Below, in pieces: positions 52,122 to 61,607 of a stretch of DNA of 64,000 nucleotides. The translations under genes were made by a program, and so were the position numbers. Numbering within the stretch: the stretch's first letter is position 1; each line of letters starts with the position of its first letter. The notes beneath the pieces were generated by a model that ran no database searches, had not been told where the DNA came from, and was given only the letters and a program-made list of their open reading frames with translations. The stretch comes from Labrys sp. WJW. GTDB lineage: Bacteria > Pseudomonadota > Alphaproteobacteria > Rhizobiales > Labraceae. Location of the stretch: NCBI RefSeq assembly GCF_001676615.1, contig NZ_LYXZ01000001.1, positions 310,001-374,000 of the forward strand. Reading direction: 5' to 3'.

Positions 52122-53327
52122 ATGATGAACACGAACGGTTCGGCCGCTTCAAGCGGTGCACTCCGGCAGGGGTTCAACTGGCCCCTGCTCGCCCTAGCCA
52201 TCGGCGCCTTCGGCATCGGGACGACCGAATTCACGCCCATGGGCCTGCTGCCCGTCATCGCCGACGGCGTCGGTGTTTCGATCCCGACGGCGGGCATGCT
52301 CGTCAGCGCCTATGCGATCGGCGTGATGCTGGGCGCTCCGATCATGACGCTCGCCTTCAGCCGCTTCGGCAAGCGCACCGCCCTGATGCTGCTGATGGGC
52401 ATTTTCACCGTCGGCAACATCCTGTCGGCGCTCGCACCGGGATATACCACCCTGCTGCTCGCGCGGCTGGTCACCAGCCTCAACCATGGCGCCTTCTTCG
52501 GCCTCGGTGCCGTGGTTGCCGCCAGTGTCGTGCCCAAGGAGAAGCAGGCGAGCGCGGTCGCGACCATGTTCATGGGGCTGACGATCGCCAATATCGGCGG
52601 CGTGCCCGCGGCCACCTGGATCGGCCAGCAGATCGGCTGGCGCATGGCCTTCGCCGGTACGGCAGTACTCGGCCTCCTCGCCATCGCCTCGCTCTGGCTG
52701 GCGCTGCCCAAGGGCGAGCCCGGCAGAGTGCCTGACGTCAAGCGCGAACTCGGCGTGCTCAGCCGGCCGGCCGTCCTGCTGGCGATGGCGACGACCGTGA
52801 TGGGTGCCGGCGCCATGTTCACGCTCTACACCTATGTCGCGCCGGTGCTGGCGGACCTCACCGGCGCCTCGGATACCTTCGTCACGCTTGCGCTCGTCCT
52901 GATCGGTGTCGGCTTCACCCTCGGCAACGGCCTGGGCGGGCGGCTCGCCGACTGGTCGCTCGATGGTGCCACCAAGATCTTCCTCGCCGCCCTCGCGCTC
53001 ATCATGGTGCTGCTGCCCCTGGTGCTGACGAGCCATGTCGGGGCGGCGATCGGGCTGCTTGCCTGGGGCGCTGCAACCTTCGCCATCGTCCCGCCCGTAC
53101 AGATGCGGGTCATGCAGGCGGCGGCGGAAGCACCGGGCCTGGCCTCCTCCATCAATGTCGGCGCCTTCAATCTCGGCAATGCGGTCGGGGCGGCTGTCGG
53201 CGGCGGCGTCATCAGCCTTGGCTTGGGCTACGCGGCGGTTCCCGTCGCCGGCGGCGCGCTTGCCGCGGCCGGCCTGGCGCTGGTGTGGCTCGGCCGGACG
53301 CGGGCGCCCCTCGCCTGCCAGGCCTGA
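52122..53327 (+). CDS. MFS transporter (AraJ/multidrug-efflux type)
   Basis: 401 residues, twelve predicted helices. IGAFGIGTTEFTPMGLLPVIADGVGVSIPTAGMLVSAYAIGVMLGAP is the hallmark of the AraJ/NepI/CmlA-like DHA1 group, in which many are efflux pumps. A second conserved segment is RFGKRTALMLLMG. GAGGAGGGAC precedes the ATG. Export of a small aromatic or sugar compound is expected. Confidence 0.9.
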   Translation: MMNTNGSAASSGALRQGFNWPLLALAIGAFGIGTTEFTPMGLLPVIADGVGVSIPTAGMLVSAYAIGVMLGAPIMTLAFSRFGKRTALMLLMGIFTVGNILSALAPGYTTLLLARLVTSLNHGAFFGLGAVVAASVVPKEKQASAVATMFMGLTIANIGGVPAATWIGQQIGWRMAFAGTAVLGLLAIASLWLALPKGEPGRVPDVKRELGVLSRPAVLLAMATTVMGAGAMFTLYTYVAPVLADLTGASDTFVTLALVLIGVGFTLGNGLGGRLADWSLDGATKIFLAALALIMVLLPLVLTSHVGAAIGLLAWGAATFAIVPPVQMRVMQAAAEAPGLASSINVGAFNLGNAVGAAVGGGVISLGLGYAAVPVAGGALAAAGLALVWLGRTRAPLACQA

Positions 53328-53353
53328 AGCAACGCTCACAAAGGTGAAACCAA

Positions 53354-53680
53354 ATGAACCCTATCGCATTTCCCCTGGCCGGGCAGCGTTTCGAGGTCGA
53401 CTACGGCGACCTCGTCGCCACCAATGCCTATGCGGCGGATGCCCCTTCGCTCCACTATGAGATCACCAAGGGCCCGCTGACCGGCAACAGAGCGACCGTC
53501 GGCTTCGAGTGGCGGCATCTATCCGGACAGTCCTATGCCATCTCCTGGCAGGAGGCCGACGGCTCCACGGTCGTCCACATCGACGACTTCGAGGCGGGGC
53601 GCTCGCTCGCCTTTTTCACGACGCCGGATGGCACGTTCTTCCGCCTGGAAGGCAGCCTGCAGCCGCTGGCTGCATCATAG
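53354..53680 (+). CDS. MoaF-related domain protein
   Basis: 108 residues. FEVDYGDLVATNAYAADAPSLHYEITKGPLTG and the later YAISWQEADGSTVVHIDDFEAG show the lipocalin-like MoaF-related fold. Despite its name, the family is not tied to molybdenum cofactor synthesis with certainty. It is fourth in the LysR-controlled operon and may bind a small product of the oxidoreductases. Confidence 0.75.
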   Translation: MNPIAFPLAGQRFEVDYGDLVATNAYAADAPSLHYEITKGPLTGNRATVGFEWRHLSGQSYAISWQEADGSTVVHIDDFEAGRSLAFFTTPDGTFFRLEGSLQPLAAS

Positions 53681-53741
53681 GGGCGGCAGGCGTGGCGCCG
53701 ACGGCGCGACCAGCCTGCAGCAACGGTTCAGGAGGTCCGGG

Positions 53742-54173
53742 ATGATCGAGCACAAGCGCTACATTCAGACGCCGGACGGCTATTTCATGGTCCTGCGGCA
53801 GGGCGACGACGTCTTCGCGCGGCTCGAGGCCCTGATGAAGGAGAAAGCGGTTCCGGCTGCCAGCTTTGTCGGCTTCGGATTTCTCCGGCAGGCGACCTTC
53901 GGGTTCTTCGATTTCGACGACAAGGCCTATCGTCCGAAAACCATCGAGAATCTCGAGCTCGCCAACATGACCGGAACCTTGGCGTGGAAGGATGGCAAGC
54001 CCGCGATCCATGCCCATGGCGTGGCGGCGGATGACAACTTCCATGCCTTCGGCGGCCATCTGCTCGCGCTCGAGGTCGGCCGTGGCTCGCTGGAGATCCG
54101 GGTGTCGGTCTTTCCCACGCGACTGGAGCGCGCGCTCGATCCTGCGATCGGCGCGAATGTGCTGCAGCTCTGA
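53742..54173 (+). CDS. PPC (DUF296) domain protein
   Basis: 143 residues starting behind GGAGGTCCGGG. The PPC core is seen in VLRQGDDVFARLEALMKEKAVPAASFVGFGFLRQATFGFFD and IHAHGVAADDNFHAFGGHLLALEVG, with its conserved His residues. In plants the domain accompanies AT-hook DNA binding; bacterial single-domain proteins are trimers of unknown role. It ends the LLM-AKR-MFS-MoaF operon. Confidence 0.85.
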   Translation: MIEHKRYIQTPDGYFMVLRQGDDVFARLEALMKEKAVPAASFVGFGFLRQATFGFFDFDDKAYRPKTIENLELANMTGTLAWKDGKPAIHAHGVAADDNFHAFGGHLLALEVGRGSLEIRVSVFPTRLERALDPAIGANVLQL

Positions 54174-54441
54174 CAGCCAGATCGCTGACCCTTCGTTACC
54201 AACCCGATCGACGGTCTTTCCCTGGGGCGGGGCGTTCGGCGTGGAACGCGTCGTGCAAGGCGGCATATTGGGCGGCAAAGGTTGCGCTAGGCCGGGCGAT
54301 GCATCGATAGAAAGGAGCGAAAACCCTGTTTCGGCACTGGATCGCCTGTGACAAGGTTTGCAACGGCTCATGCCACACGGCTATACCGAATGCCCCATTC
54401 TACAGGACCAATCCGTGCCCAGCAGCGAGATCGAAGACACC

Positions 54442-55395
54442 ATGCCAGCCGGGGCGAATCTTGCCGAGGAGCTCGAGCGCGCCCGCGTGGCCTGGCTCTA
54501 TTTCGTGGGCGGCCAGACCCAGCAGGAAATCGCCGAGCGCATGAACATCACCCGGCTGAAGGTGAACAAGATCATCGGCCAGGTCCGGGATACAGGCAAG
54601 GTGCAGATCCGTGTCGGCTTGCCGCTGAGCGACTGCATCGATCTCGCGGAGAGGGTCTCGGCACGATACGGCCTGGTCGAGTCGGTCGTGGTGCCGGACG
54701 TGGCGGACTATCTCGAGCAGAAGCGTGTCATCGGCGAGGCGGCCGGCATGCTCGCCAGTTCCCTGATCAATGGCCAGGACATGGGCGTGGGCATCGGTTC
54801 GGGCCGCACGCTGAGCTATGCGGTGCGTGCGTTGACGGCGAAACTGCGGCCGACGAGCTGGGTGGTCGGACTGACGGGCGGCGTTACCAGCGGCTCGTCG
54901 ACGAATACCTTCGAAGTGGCGACGGCCTTCGCCCGTTCCCTCGGCGTGGAATGCCACTATTTGACGGCACCGATCTATTGCGCCAATCCGGAAAGCCGCG
55001 ATGCGGTCCTCCTGAACGAGGAGTTGACCGACGTCCTGGCACGCACGGAAATCGCCGACATCGGCCTCGTTTCCTGTGGCCCGCTATCGCATGACACGTC
55101 GCTCACGCAGATACGGGTCGTGAAGGATCATCTCGATGCCATTCTCAATCTGGGCGCCGTCGGCGAATTCATGGGGTGCTTCCTGGATTACCAGGGCCGC
55201 CCCGTCGACCACTTTCTCAACGAGTCGATCATCGCCCTGCCGCCGGACAAGCTCAAGATAAAGCCGATCTCGGTGCTCGTTTCGGGCGGCACGGACAAGA
55301 TCCCGATTATCCGGGCAATCCTGCGGGCTGGATATGTCAACCGCCTCGTAACCAGTGAATCGGTTGCCCGAGCTCTGCTACAGGGGCCACGCTAG
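54442..55395 (+). CDS. SorC-family sugar-binding transcriptional regulator
   Basis: About 317 residues from the second Met (MPAGANLAEELERARVAW); a longer start at 54370 adds an unlikely leader. The N-terminal HTH is RVAWLYFVGGQTQQEIAERMNITRLKVNKIIGQ. The phosphosugar-binding domain follows (MGVGIGSGRTLSYAVRALT, GFVSCGPL-type segment LVSCGPLSHDTS). SorC regulators respond to phosphorylated sugars. It stands before and convergent with the DHA kinase operon and is its likely regulator. The 54174-54441 gap shows no other gene. Confidence 0.85.
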   Translation: MPAGANLAEELERARVAWLYFVGGQTQQEIAERMNITRLKVNKIIGQVRDTGKVQIRVGLPLSDCIDLAERVSARYGLVESVVVPDVADYLEQKRVIGEAAGMLASSLINGQDMGVGIGSGRTLSYAVRALTAKLRPTSWVVGLTGGVTSGSSTNTFEVATAFARSLGVECHYLTAPIYCANPESRDAVLLNEELTDVLARTEIADIGLVSCGPLSHDTSLTQIRVVKDHLDAILNLGAVGEFMGCFLDYQGRPVDHFLNESIIALPPDKLKIKPISVLVSGGTDKIPIIRAILRAGYVNRLVTSESVARALLQGPR

Positions 55396-55570
55396 CGCCC
55401 GGCCGTCACGAAGACGGCAGATATTCAGCTCGTGCGAGATCTCGCTGCTGCGACGTTTGTCCAGACGGTACCCGCAAGGCCGCCGGGGCAAGCCCGGCAG
55501 CGGCAAAGGTTCCGCACCTTCCAACTCTTCGGCCAGGCGGATCCTGGCGTGCGCACCGCTCCGTCGGCCC

Positions 55571-57337
55571 TCAGCGGAGGGCGCGCTGGCGCGCTTCGGA
55601 CATGGCCCTCAGCATGACATAGGTCGACGCCGCACCCGGATCGATATGCCCCATCGAGCGCTTTCCGAGCTTGGCTGCACGGCCGCGTCGGGCCTCCATT
55701 GCAGCCGTCGCCTCCATGCCATCCTTGGCGCCGTCTCTGGCGGCGATCAGGATATCGAGTGTCGAGCCTTTTTCCCGTGCTCGCTCCAGCGCCGCGGAGA
55801 CGGCGGGTAACCAGGCATCGATCATAGTCTTGTCGCCCGGTTCGGCGCGCCCACGATCCCGAATCCCCTGGCAGGCCGCGGAAAGCCAGGCCGCCAAGGC
55901 CTCGGAATCGAGATTGAGACGGTTGCCGACAGCCGTGCCGGCCCGCAGGAAAGCGGTTGCGTAAAGCGGGCCCGAAGAAGCACCGACGGCATCGAGAAAG
56001 GCCTTGGCCATGCGCTTGCATATGCCCTCGATCGCCTCATTGTCCGGCCCTTCGTCGAGGGCCTTCTGCACGGCGCGCCAGCCGACCTCCATGGTGACGC
56101 CGTGGTCTCCGTCGCCAATGACGCCGTCGAGCTCGGAGAGCCAATCCTTTTCCGCGATGATCTGGTTGCCGACATTCTGCATCATGGCCCGGAACAGGGC
56201 AGGCGTGATGTCGCCATCGGCGATGAGTTCGCGAGCGGCTTCCGTTGGCGTCGCGTCCCGATCGGCCGTCCGTTCCGGCTGGCGCCGCACCGCGCCCTTC
56301 TCGGCGACCGGATCCGTTGCGCCGACGGTCAGGGCCAAAGTCCGGCAGGGATGGTCAAGCAGGGCCTGAAGCGTGTCGTCGAGCTTCAACAGCGTCACCG
56401 AGGCACCTGCCATTTCCAGCGACGTCGCGTATTCGCCTACCCAGGATGCGTGGATCCTCACGCCGAGGGCATCGAGGCGCTGCTTGACGCGCCGGAACAT
56501 CACATACAATTCGATTTGTGATGTTGCGCCGAGGCCATTGACCAGGACGCTGACGCGGTCTCCTTGCGCGAGCGAAAGCTCCCTGGCCAGATTGTCCATC
56601 AACTCGTCGGTGACGACATCGGCCGTCGCCAATTTCTGGCGCCGAATGCCCGGTTCGCCATGCAAGCCCATGCCGATTTCCATGTCTTCGGCACCGATGG
56701 TGAAATTGGGCTTGGCTGTTTGCGGCAGGGAGCAAGGACTGAGCGCCACACCCATGGAGCAGGTTGCGTCATTCGCCGCGCGGGCAAGCGCTTCCACGCG
56801 CGCGAGGGGCTCGCCGAGGTCGGCCGCAGCGCCGGCGATCTTGAACACGAAGAAATCGCCGGCAATGCCGCGCCGCTCGTTCTTGCGTTCGGGTGGTGCA
56901 GAAGCCACGTCGTCCGCCACCGCGACCTGGCGCACATTCATACCTTCCCCGGCCAGTTCCTCCGCGGCCATGGTGAAGTTCAGCACGTCACCGGTATAGT
57001 TGCCATAGAGCAGCAGCACGCCGGCGCCCCCATCGGCAGCGTGCGCCGCTTCGACGATGTGCGCCGGGGATGGAGAGGCGAAGACATTGCCCACCGCTGC
57101 GGCATCCGCCAGGCCGCGCCCCACATAGCCCGCGAAGGCAGGCTCATGGCCGGATCCCCCACCGATCACGATGCCGACCTTGCCCGCGCGCGGTCCGTCC
57201 ACGGCGACGATGGCGCGGCCCGTTTCTCCTTCCACGCGCAGCAGGTCGGGATGTGCGCCGGTCATGCCCTCGATCATTTCCTGGATGATCTGGTCGGGCG
57301 CGTTGATCAGCTTCTTGGTGGAGACTTGTTCGTTCAT
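55571..57337 (-). CDS. Fused dihydroxyacetone kinase (DhaK-DhaL type)
   Basis: 588 residues from MNEQVSTKKLINAP. Residues 1-330 form DhaK: GGGSGHEPAFAGYVG and MGLHGEPG, whose His226 would bind the ketone as a hemiaminal. Residues about 370-585 form DhaL, with IGDGDHG for the ATP-Mg aspartates and SSGPLYATAF. Fused forms use ATP directly, unlike the PTS-linked E. coli kinase. It could phosphorylate dihydroxyacetone or erythrulose-type ketoses. It follows the ABC permease by a short gap, so sugar uptake and kinase are one unit. Confidence 0.9.
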   Translation of the reverse strand: MNEQVSTKKLINAPDQIIQEMIEGMTGAHPDLLRVEGETGRAIVAVDGPRAGKVGIVIGGGSGHEPAFAGYVGRGLADAAAVGNVFASPSPAHIVEAAHAADGGAGVLLLYGNYTGDVLNFTMAAEELAGEGMNVRQVAVADDVASAPPERKNERRGIAGDFFVFKIAGAAADLGEPLARVEALARAANDATCSMGVALSPCSLPQTAKPNFTIGAEDMEIGMGLHGEPGIRRQKLATADVVTDELMDNLARELSLAQGDRVSVLVNGLGATSQIELYVMFRRVKQRLDALGVRIHASWVGEYATSLEMAGASVTLLKLDDTLQALLDHPCRTLALTVGATDPVAEKGAVRRQPERTADRDATPTEAARELIADGDITPALFRAMMQNVGNQIIAEKDWLSELDGVIGDGDHGVTMEVGWRAVQKALDEGPDNEAIEGICKRMAKAFLDAVGASSGPLYATAFLRAGTAVGNRLNLDSEALAAWLSAACQGIRDRGRAEPGDKTMIDAWLPAVSAALERAREKGSTLDILIAARDGAKDGMEATAAMEARRGRAAKLGKRSMGHIDPGAASTYVMLRAMSEARQRALR

Positions 57338-57373
57338 CGTTTCTTGTTCCGCGAATTCTTCAATCATGTCCGT

Positions 57374-58339
57374 TCAAGCAGCTTCGCCGCGCAGATAGCG
57401 ACGAGAGATGGCATCAAAGGAAATTGCCAGCACGACGATCGCACCCGAGACAATGCCCTGCCAGTAGGGCGATACGCCAAACAGGACGATGATGTTTTCG
57501 ATGATGGCAATGATGCCGGCGCCGAAAATGGCTCCGATGGGGCTGCCCACGCCGCCCGTGGTGGCGACGCCGCCGATCACGCAAGCCGCGATGGGTGCCA
57601 GCACCCAGGTATCGCCGATGGATGGCTGGGCCGTTCCCAGGCGGGCCACCATGAGGACGCCCGCCAGCGCCGCGAGAGCGCCGGCCGCCACGAACACGAT
57701 CAGCCGGACGAGGTCGACACGGATCCCGAGCATGCGCGCGGCGCTCCGGTTGTTGCCGATCGCATACATGTAGCGGCCGAACGGCGTCTTCACCATGACG
57801 AAGGTGGCGACGAGGAGGGCGCCGATCATCGCCGCGAAGGGAACGGGGACGCCGAAGACGTCGCCGCGGCCGAGATATTGGATGTGCTGCGGGATGCCGG
57901 TGATGGCAACGCCGCGCGTCAGGACCAGATTCGCGCCACCGTAAATGCCCGCCGTGCCGATCGTCAGGACGAGCGAGTGCAGCCGCAAGCCGGTAACGAG
58001 CAGCCCGTTGGCAAACCCCAGGGTCGCGCCAAGCGCGATGGCGAGCACCATTGCCGTATAGGGCTCGATACCGAACTTCATCATCAGGACGCCGGAGGCG
58101 ATCCCGCAGAGGCCGCCTATCACGCCCAGCGACAGGTCGAGCTCGCCAAGCACCATCAGCATGGACTGCGCGATGGTGATGAGCCCGACGAAGGCGATGC
58201 CGCGCGCCACCACGGACATGTTGTAGGAGGTGAGAAAATAAGGTGAGACGATCGCCGACAAGGCGAAGATGACCGCAAGGGCCGCAAGGACTCCCGCGAG
58301 CGGATCGCGCAGGACCGTGGCAAGTGATTTAGACGACAT
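57374..58339 (-). CDS. Sugar ABC transporter permease (RbsC-type)
   Basis: 321 residues with eight or more helices and the signature ITIAQSMLMVLGELDLSLGVIGGLCGIA. It overlaps the ATPase by 11 bases and precedes the DHA kinase. It forms the membrane part of a ribose/erythritol-like importer. Confidence 0.9.
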   Translation of the reverse strand: MSSKSLATVLRDPLAGVLAALAVIFALSAIVSPYFLTSYNMSVVARGIAFVGLITIAQSMLMVLGELDLSLGVIGGLCGIASGVLMMKFGIEPYTAMVLAIALGATLGFANGLLVTGLRLHSLVLTIGTAGIYGGANLVLTRGVAITGIPQHIQYLGRGDVFGVPVPFAAMIGALLVATFVMVKTPFGRYMYAIGNNRSAARMLGIRVDLVRLIVFVAAGALAALAGVLMVARLGTAQPSIGDTWVLAPIAACVIGGVATTGGVGSPIGAIFGAGIIAIIENIIVLFGVSPYWQGIVSGAIVVLAISFDAISRRYLRGEAA

Positions 58340-59828
58340 CGGCGTTCATCTCGGTTCCAAATATGGCGCCCACCAGCGTTTCCGTGGCCGTGTCGGCCGT
58401 GACATATTGACCGGTCAGGCGCCCGTTATGCATGGTTATGATGCGGTTGGCACATTTGCGCAGTTCGGCGATCTCGGACGAAATGAGGATGACGCCGACG
58501 CCTTCCTCGGCCAGCCTCTTCATGATCCGGTAGATTTCCGTCTTGGTGCGAATGTCGATGCCCTTGGTCGGCTCATCGAAAATCAGGATCTGCGGCCGCG
58601 TGGCCAAAGCGCGGCCGATGATCGCCTTTTGCTGATTGCCGCCCGACAGATGCGAGATACGCTTGCCCATGCCGGCGGTGCGGATGCCGTAGTCGTCGAT
58701 GATGGTCTGGACTGCACTGCGCTCTCGCTTCTGGCTGATGCCCAAGGGGCCGACGGTGAGAGACAGGATCGAGATACCGACATTCTCGCGCAACGACAGC
58801 TGCGGGAATATGCCGTGAAGCTTGCGCTCCTCGGACAGATAGAGCATGCCCGCCTCGACGGAGCGGGACGTATCGTTGAGCCGCCAGTCCTTGCCGGCAA
58901 CCATGACCTTGCCGGCGCTCGCCTTGCGATACCCGAAGATGGTTTGCATGATTTCGGAGCGCCCTGCCCCGACCAGGCCGGCGAAACCGAGGATTTCGCC
59001 GCGGCGAAGATCGAATGAGATGTCGCTGAAACGCGGGCCGGTCAGCCCCCTGACTTCCATGATCGTATCGGTCGCATGGCCCTCGGGACGAAAATGCTCG
59101 TCCAGCGCCAAATGACGGCCGGACATGGCGCGTATGAGATCCGGCTCCGAAATATCGGCGATCCGTCCGCTTTCGATTTTCTCGCCGTTGCGCAGCACCG
59201 TATAGTCGTCGCCGATGGCGAAAACCTCGTCCATCTTATGGCTGATGAAGACGATCGCATGGTTGCGATCGAGGAAGCCGCGCATGACCTTGAAGACCCG
59301 CTCGACCTCCACACCGGTCAGCGCGGAAGTCGGCTCATCGAGGATGAGAACCTTCATATCCTTGTTCGTGGAAGCGCGCGCGATCTGCAGCAGTTGCTGA
59401 TCCGAGACCGAGATATTGGCCACCAGATCCTGAGGGCGAGCCTCGATGCCAAAACGGTCGAGATAGGCCTGCGCCTCCGTCATCAAGGCACGACGGTTGA
59501 ACAGCATGCCGCCATGACCCGTGCGGTTCAGGGGCATGAAGAGGTTCTCAGCAACGCTCATCTGGGGAAACAGCGTGAGCTCCTGAGGCACATAGGCGAT
59601 ATTTCGATAGAGGGAGGGCTCTTCGGCGGGATCGCGGCCATCGATCCTGATGGTCCCCCGCGAGGGGTGTTCCGCGCCGGTGAGAATCTTGACCAGGGTC
59701 GATTTGCCGGCCCCGTTTTCGCCGGCCAGGATATGTGTGCGCCCGAGCTCGACCTTGAGATCAACAGCATTGAGCGCAGTCACGCCGGGAAAGTCCCTGC
59801 CCAGTCCGGTGGTTTCAAGATAGGCCAT
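58329..59828 (-). CDS. Sugar ABC transporter, tandem ATP-binding protein (RbsA-type)
   Basis: 499 residues with two ATPase domains. Domain 1 has Walker [11 protein letters not shown], Walker [11 protein letters not shown] and a degenerate signature NISVSDQQLLQIARA. Domain 2 has the family-typical degenerate Walker A GLVGAGRSE, a good signature LSGGNQQKAII and Walker B ILIFDEPTKGID. This asymmetry is normal for RbsA. Confidence 0.92.
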   Translation of the reverse strand: MAYLETTGLGRDFPGVTALNAVDLKVELGRTHILAGENGAGKSTLVKILTGAEHPSRGTIRIDGRDPAEEPSLYRNIAYVPQELTLFPQMSVAENLFMPLNRTGHGGMLFNRRALMTEAQAYLDRFGIEARPQDLVANISVSDQQLLQIARASTNKDMKVLILDEPTSALTGVEVERVFKVMRGFLDRNHAIVFISHKMDEVFAIGDDYTVLRNGEKIESGRIADISEPDLIRAMSGRHLALDEHFRPEGHATDTIMEVRGLTGPRFSDISFDLRRGEILGFAGLVGAGRSEIMQTIFGYRKASAGKVMVAGKDWRLNDTSRSVEAGMLYLSEERKLHGIFPQLSLRENVGISILSLTVGPLGISQKRERSAVQTIIDDYGIRTAGMGKRISHLSGGNQQKAIIGRALATRPQILIFDEPTKGIDIRTKTEIYRIMKRLAEEGVGVILISSEIAELRKCANRIITMHNGRLTGQYVTADTATETLVGAIFGTEMNADVV

Positions 59829-59857
59829 GGACCAAGTCTTTCACTTTGGACGAATAA

Positions 59858-59881
59858 GGCGCGGGCAAAGGAGCCCGCGCC
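59858..59881 (-). terminator. Intra-operon hairpin after binding-protein gene
   Basis: GGCGCGGGC and GCCCGCGCC pair perfectly over nine bases with a six-base loop; on the minus strand TTATTCG follows. It lies between the binding-protein stop and the ATPase start and probably reduces downstream expression. Confidence 0.6.
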
Positions 59882-59904
59882 TGTCTACTCTTTGTGCGAG
59901 ATAC

Positions 59905-60849
59905 TCAGCCGCCCACGTTCTGCTTGGTCAGGAAGGCGTTGCCGGTGTCGATGAAATCGGGAACGGGCGCCCCGGTCGCCTTGGCCCACAGCATCATCAC
60001 CGACCAGTAACCCTGCAGTTCAGGCTGCGACGCCGAAGAACTCTCCGCAACGCCGGTGCGGATCATGTCGAGCATTTCCGGCAGGTTATCGAGCCCGACA
60101 AGCGTGACCTTGCCCTGTTTGCCAGCTTCGACGATGGCCTGGCCGATGCCGATCGGCCCCGCGGCATCGGAGGCAACCCAGCCCTTGAGATCGGGATGCG
60201 CCTGCATGATGGCAGCGGCCTGCTGCTGCGCCGTCTGAATGCTGTCGTTGTCGATCCCTTCGGCCACAACCTTGATGCCGGGATTTTCGGCGAACACCTT
60301 GCGATGGCAATCAGCCCGGATCGCATGATTGGGCGCCGTCGGCACGCCCATCATGATGGCGACTTCACCCTTGCCGCCGAGAAGTTCGACGAGACGACGC
60401 GAAGCGATCTTGGCCTGCTCACAGAAATCCGATCCGATATGGGTGATCGACATGCCTTCGGGCGGCACGGAATCGAACAGGACGAGCGGGATCTTCTGGC
60501 CCTGGGCTTCTTCCAGCGAAGCACGATTGCCCGAAGGATCCAGAAGATCGATCGCCAGGCCATCGGGATGCGTGGCGAGCGCACTGTCCAGGATCTGGTT
60601 CTGTTGCACGACATCCGCGGACTGCGGAGCGGAATAGACGATTTCGACATTGGCGCCCGTTTGCGCCTTCAATGCCGCCGCGGCCTGCTGGGCGCCCTGG
60701 TTTACCTTGTCGAACCAGGGATGGACGACCTTCGGCACGATGACAAAGCGATAGCTGTCCTTCTTGACGGTACCGGGCGCGCTTTGGGCCAGGGCTGCAG
60801 CGGGCAGCGCGAAAGCGGCACATGCGATCAGCGTCGCGAGCTTATTCAT
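59905..60849 (-). CDS. Sugar ABC transporter substrate-binding protein
   Basis: 314 residues with a signal peptide (NKLATLIACAAFALPAAALAQ). The ribose-binding fold shows YRFVIVPKVVHPWFDKVNQGAQQAA and LAIDLLDPSGNR. Two cysteines (FCEQ, DCHRK) may form a disulfide. It is the first gene of the importer-kinase operon; the hairpin behind it suits the need for excess binding protein. Confidence 0.9.
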   Translation of the reverse strand: MNKLATLIACAAFALPAAALAQSAPGTVKKDSYRFVIVPKVVHPWFDKVNQGAQQAAAALKAQTGANVEIVYSAPQSADVVQQNQILDSALATHPDGLAIDLLDPSGNRASLEEAQGQKIPLVLFDSVPPEGMSITHIGSDFCEQAKIASRRLVELLGGKGEVAIMMGVPTAPNHAIRADCHRKVFAENPGIKVVAEGIDNDSIQTAQQQAAAIMQAHPDLKGWVASDAAGPIGIGQAIVEAGKQGKVTLVGLDNLPEMLDMIRTGVAESSSASQPELQGYWSVMMLWAKATGAPVPDFIDTGNAFLTKQNVGG

Positions 60850-60903
60850 GGAGTCCTCCCTCTATGGTCGACAGGCAGGGCAAATCCGCCTGCGGCGTGC
60901 CGT

Positions 60904-60917
60904 CTGACTGCAGTCAG
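60904..60917. promoter_or_regulatory. Palindrome upstream of importer operon
   Basis: CTGACTGCAGTCAG is a perfect 14-base palindrome 55 bases before the binding-protein start. It is a candidate SorC operator; no second copy is evident. Confidence 0.45.
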
Positions 60918-61262
60918 TTCCGGCCGCCTTCAGCAATCGATACACATGTATTTTCATTTTTACAAGAGTTATAGAAGCGCATCGATAGAGGTGTCCGGGG
61001 GAGCCATCAGGCGCCACGCGGCAGGAAAGCCCGGGTCGTCGAGTTGCAGGATTTGGCGAAGGATCGGCTCGCTCTCCCCGCGGCCTTGCAGCGGCGTTTG
61101 ACGTTTTCCCAGACGGGCTGGCGCCATGGAGAGCGGACACGAAGTGCCAAGCTGGAGTCCTGTTCTCGGCGCCGCCATCGATGCGGCAACGCCACGAGAC
61201 GTCCATGCCAAGGCTCTGGAAATGTTGCGAAAGTTCGCGTTCGCCGGACTTGCTCGGGCTGG

Positions 61263-61360
61263 AGCGTTTTCCAGAAAAATTGACAGACTTTTCGATTAAG
61301 AAAACGCGTCAAAACAAAGAGCTAGTGAGAAAGTGCGATTCGAAGAAATCACGCTTTGCT
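61263..61360 (+). repeat. Rhizobial intergenic repeat, distant relative of copies A-C
   Basis: It starts AGCGTTTTCCAGAAAAATTG, contains AAAACGCGTCAAAACAAAGA and ends CACGCTTTGCT. The ends AGCGTTTT and CGCTTTGCT are shared with the copies at 13789, 44150 and 45381, while the middle differs. Confidence 0.5.
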
Positions 61361-61607
61361 CTCGGCGCCGGATGCTTCGAGACCGTTTCAATCCGACGCC
61401 GGCCGTTGACCGGGGTCATATCGCCCGGCCGTACGGCAGGCGCGGAGCAGACGGCCTGCGGATCCTCGATGGCGAGGATCCGAGCCTGGCGGCCAGCCTT
61501 TCGGCAAACACCCCTGCTCTTCCGAACGAGGCACATTCTTGCCCGAGGCGGCCGTCGGCTTCGGAGGTCGTAAAGGGCCGGATTCCCGGCACGCTTCCTT
61601 TTCAGTT

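Larger units (their letters stand above)
60850..61607. other. Long intergenic region without a supported gene
   Basis: 758 bases between the binding-protein start and the PfkB stop, both on the minus strand. It contains the CTGACTGCAGTCAG palindrome and an AT-rich stretch (60945-60975) likely to be the importer promoter, and a rhizobial repeat (61263-61360). Short frames at 60969-61211 and 61309-61863 (minus) have no recognisable domain. The size leaves room for a small RNA, but I cannot support one. Confidence 0.5.

Noticed and set aside
56564..58246. 560-codon plus-strand frame across the DHA kinase and permease
   Set aside because: Low-complexity antisense translation rich in His/Asp/Arg; both genes on the other strand have clear motifs.
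60969..61211. Possible remnant gene between importer and PfkB
   Set aside because: The 80-residue translation shows no family resemblance that I can name, and nothing in the adjacent frames extends it.
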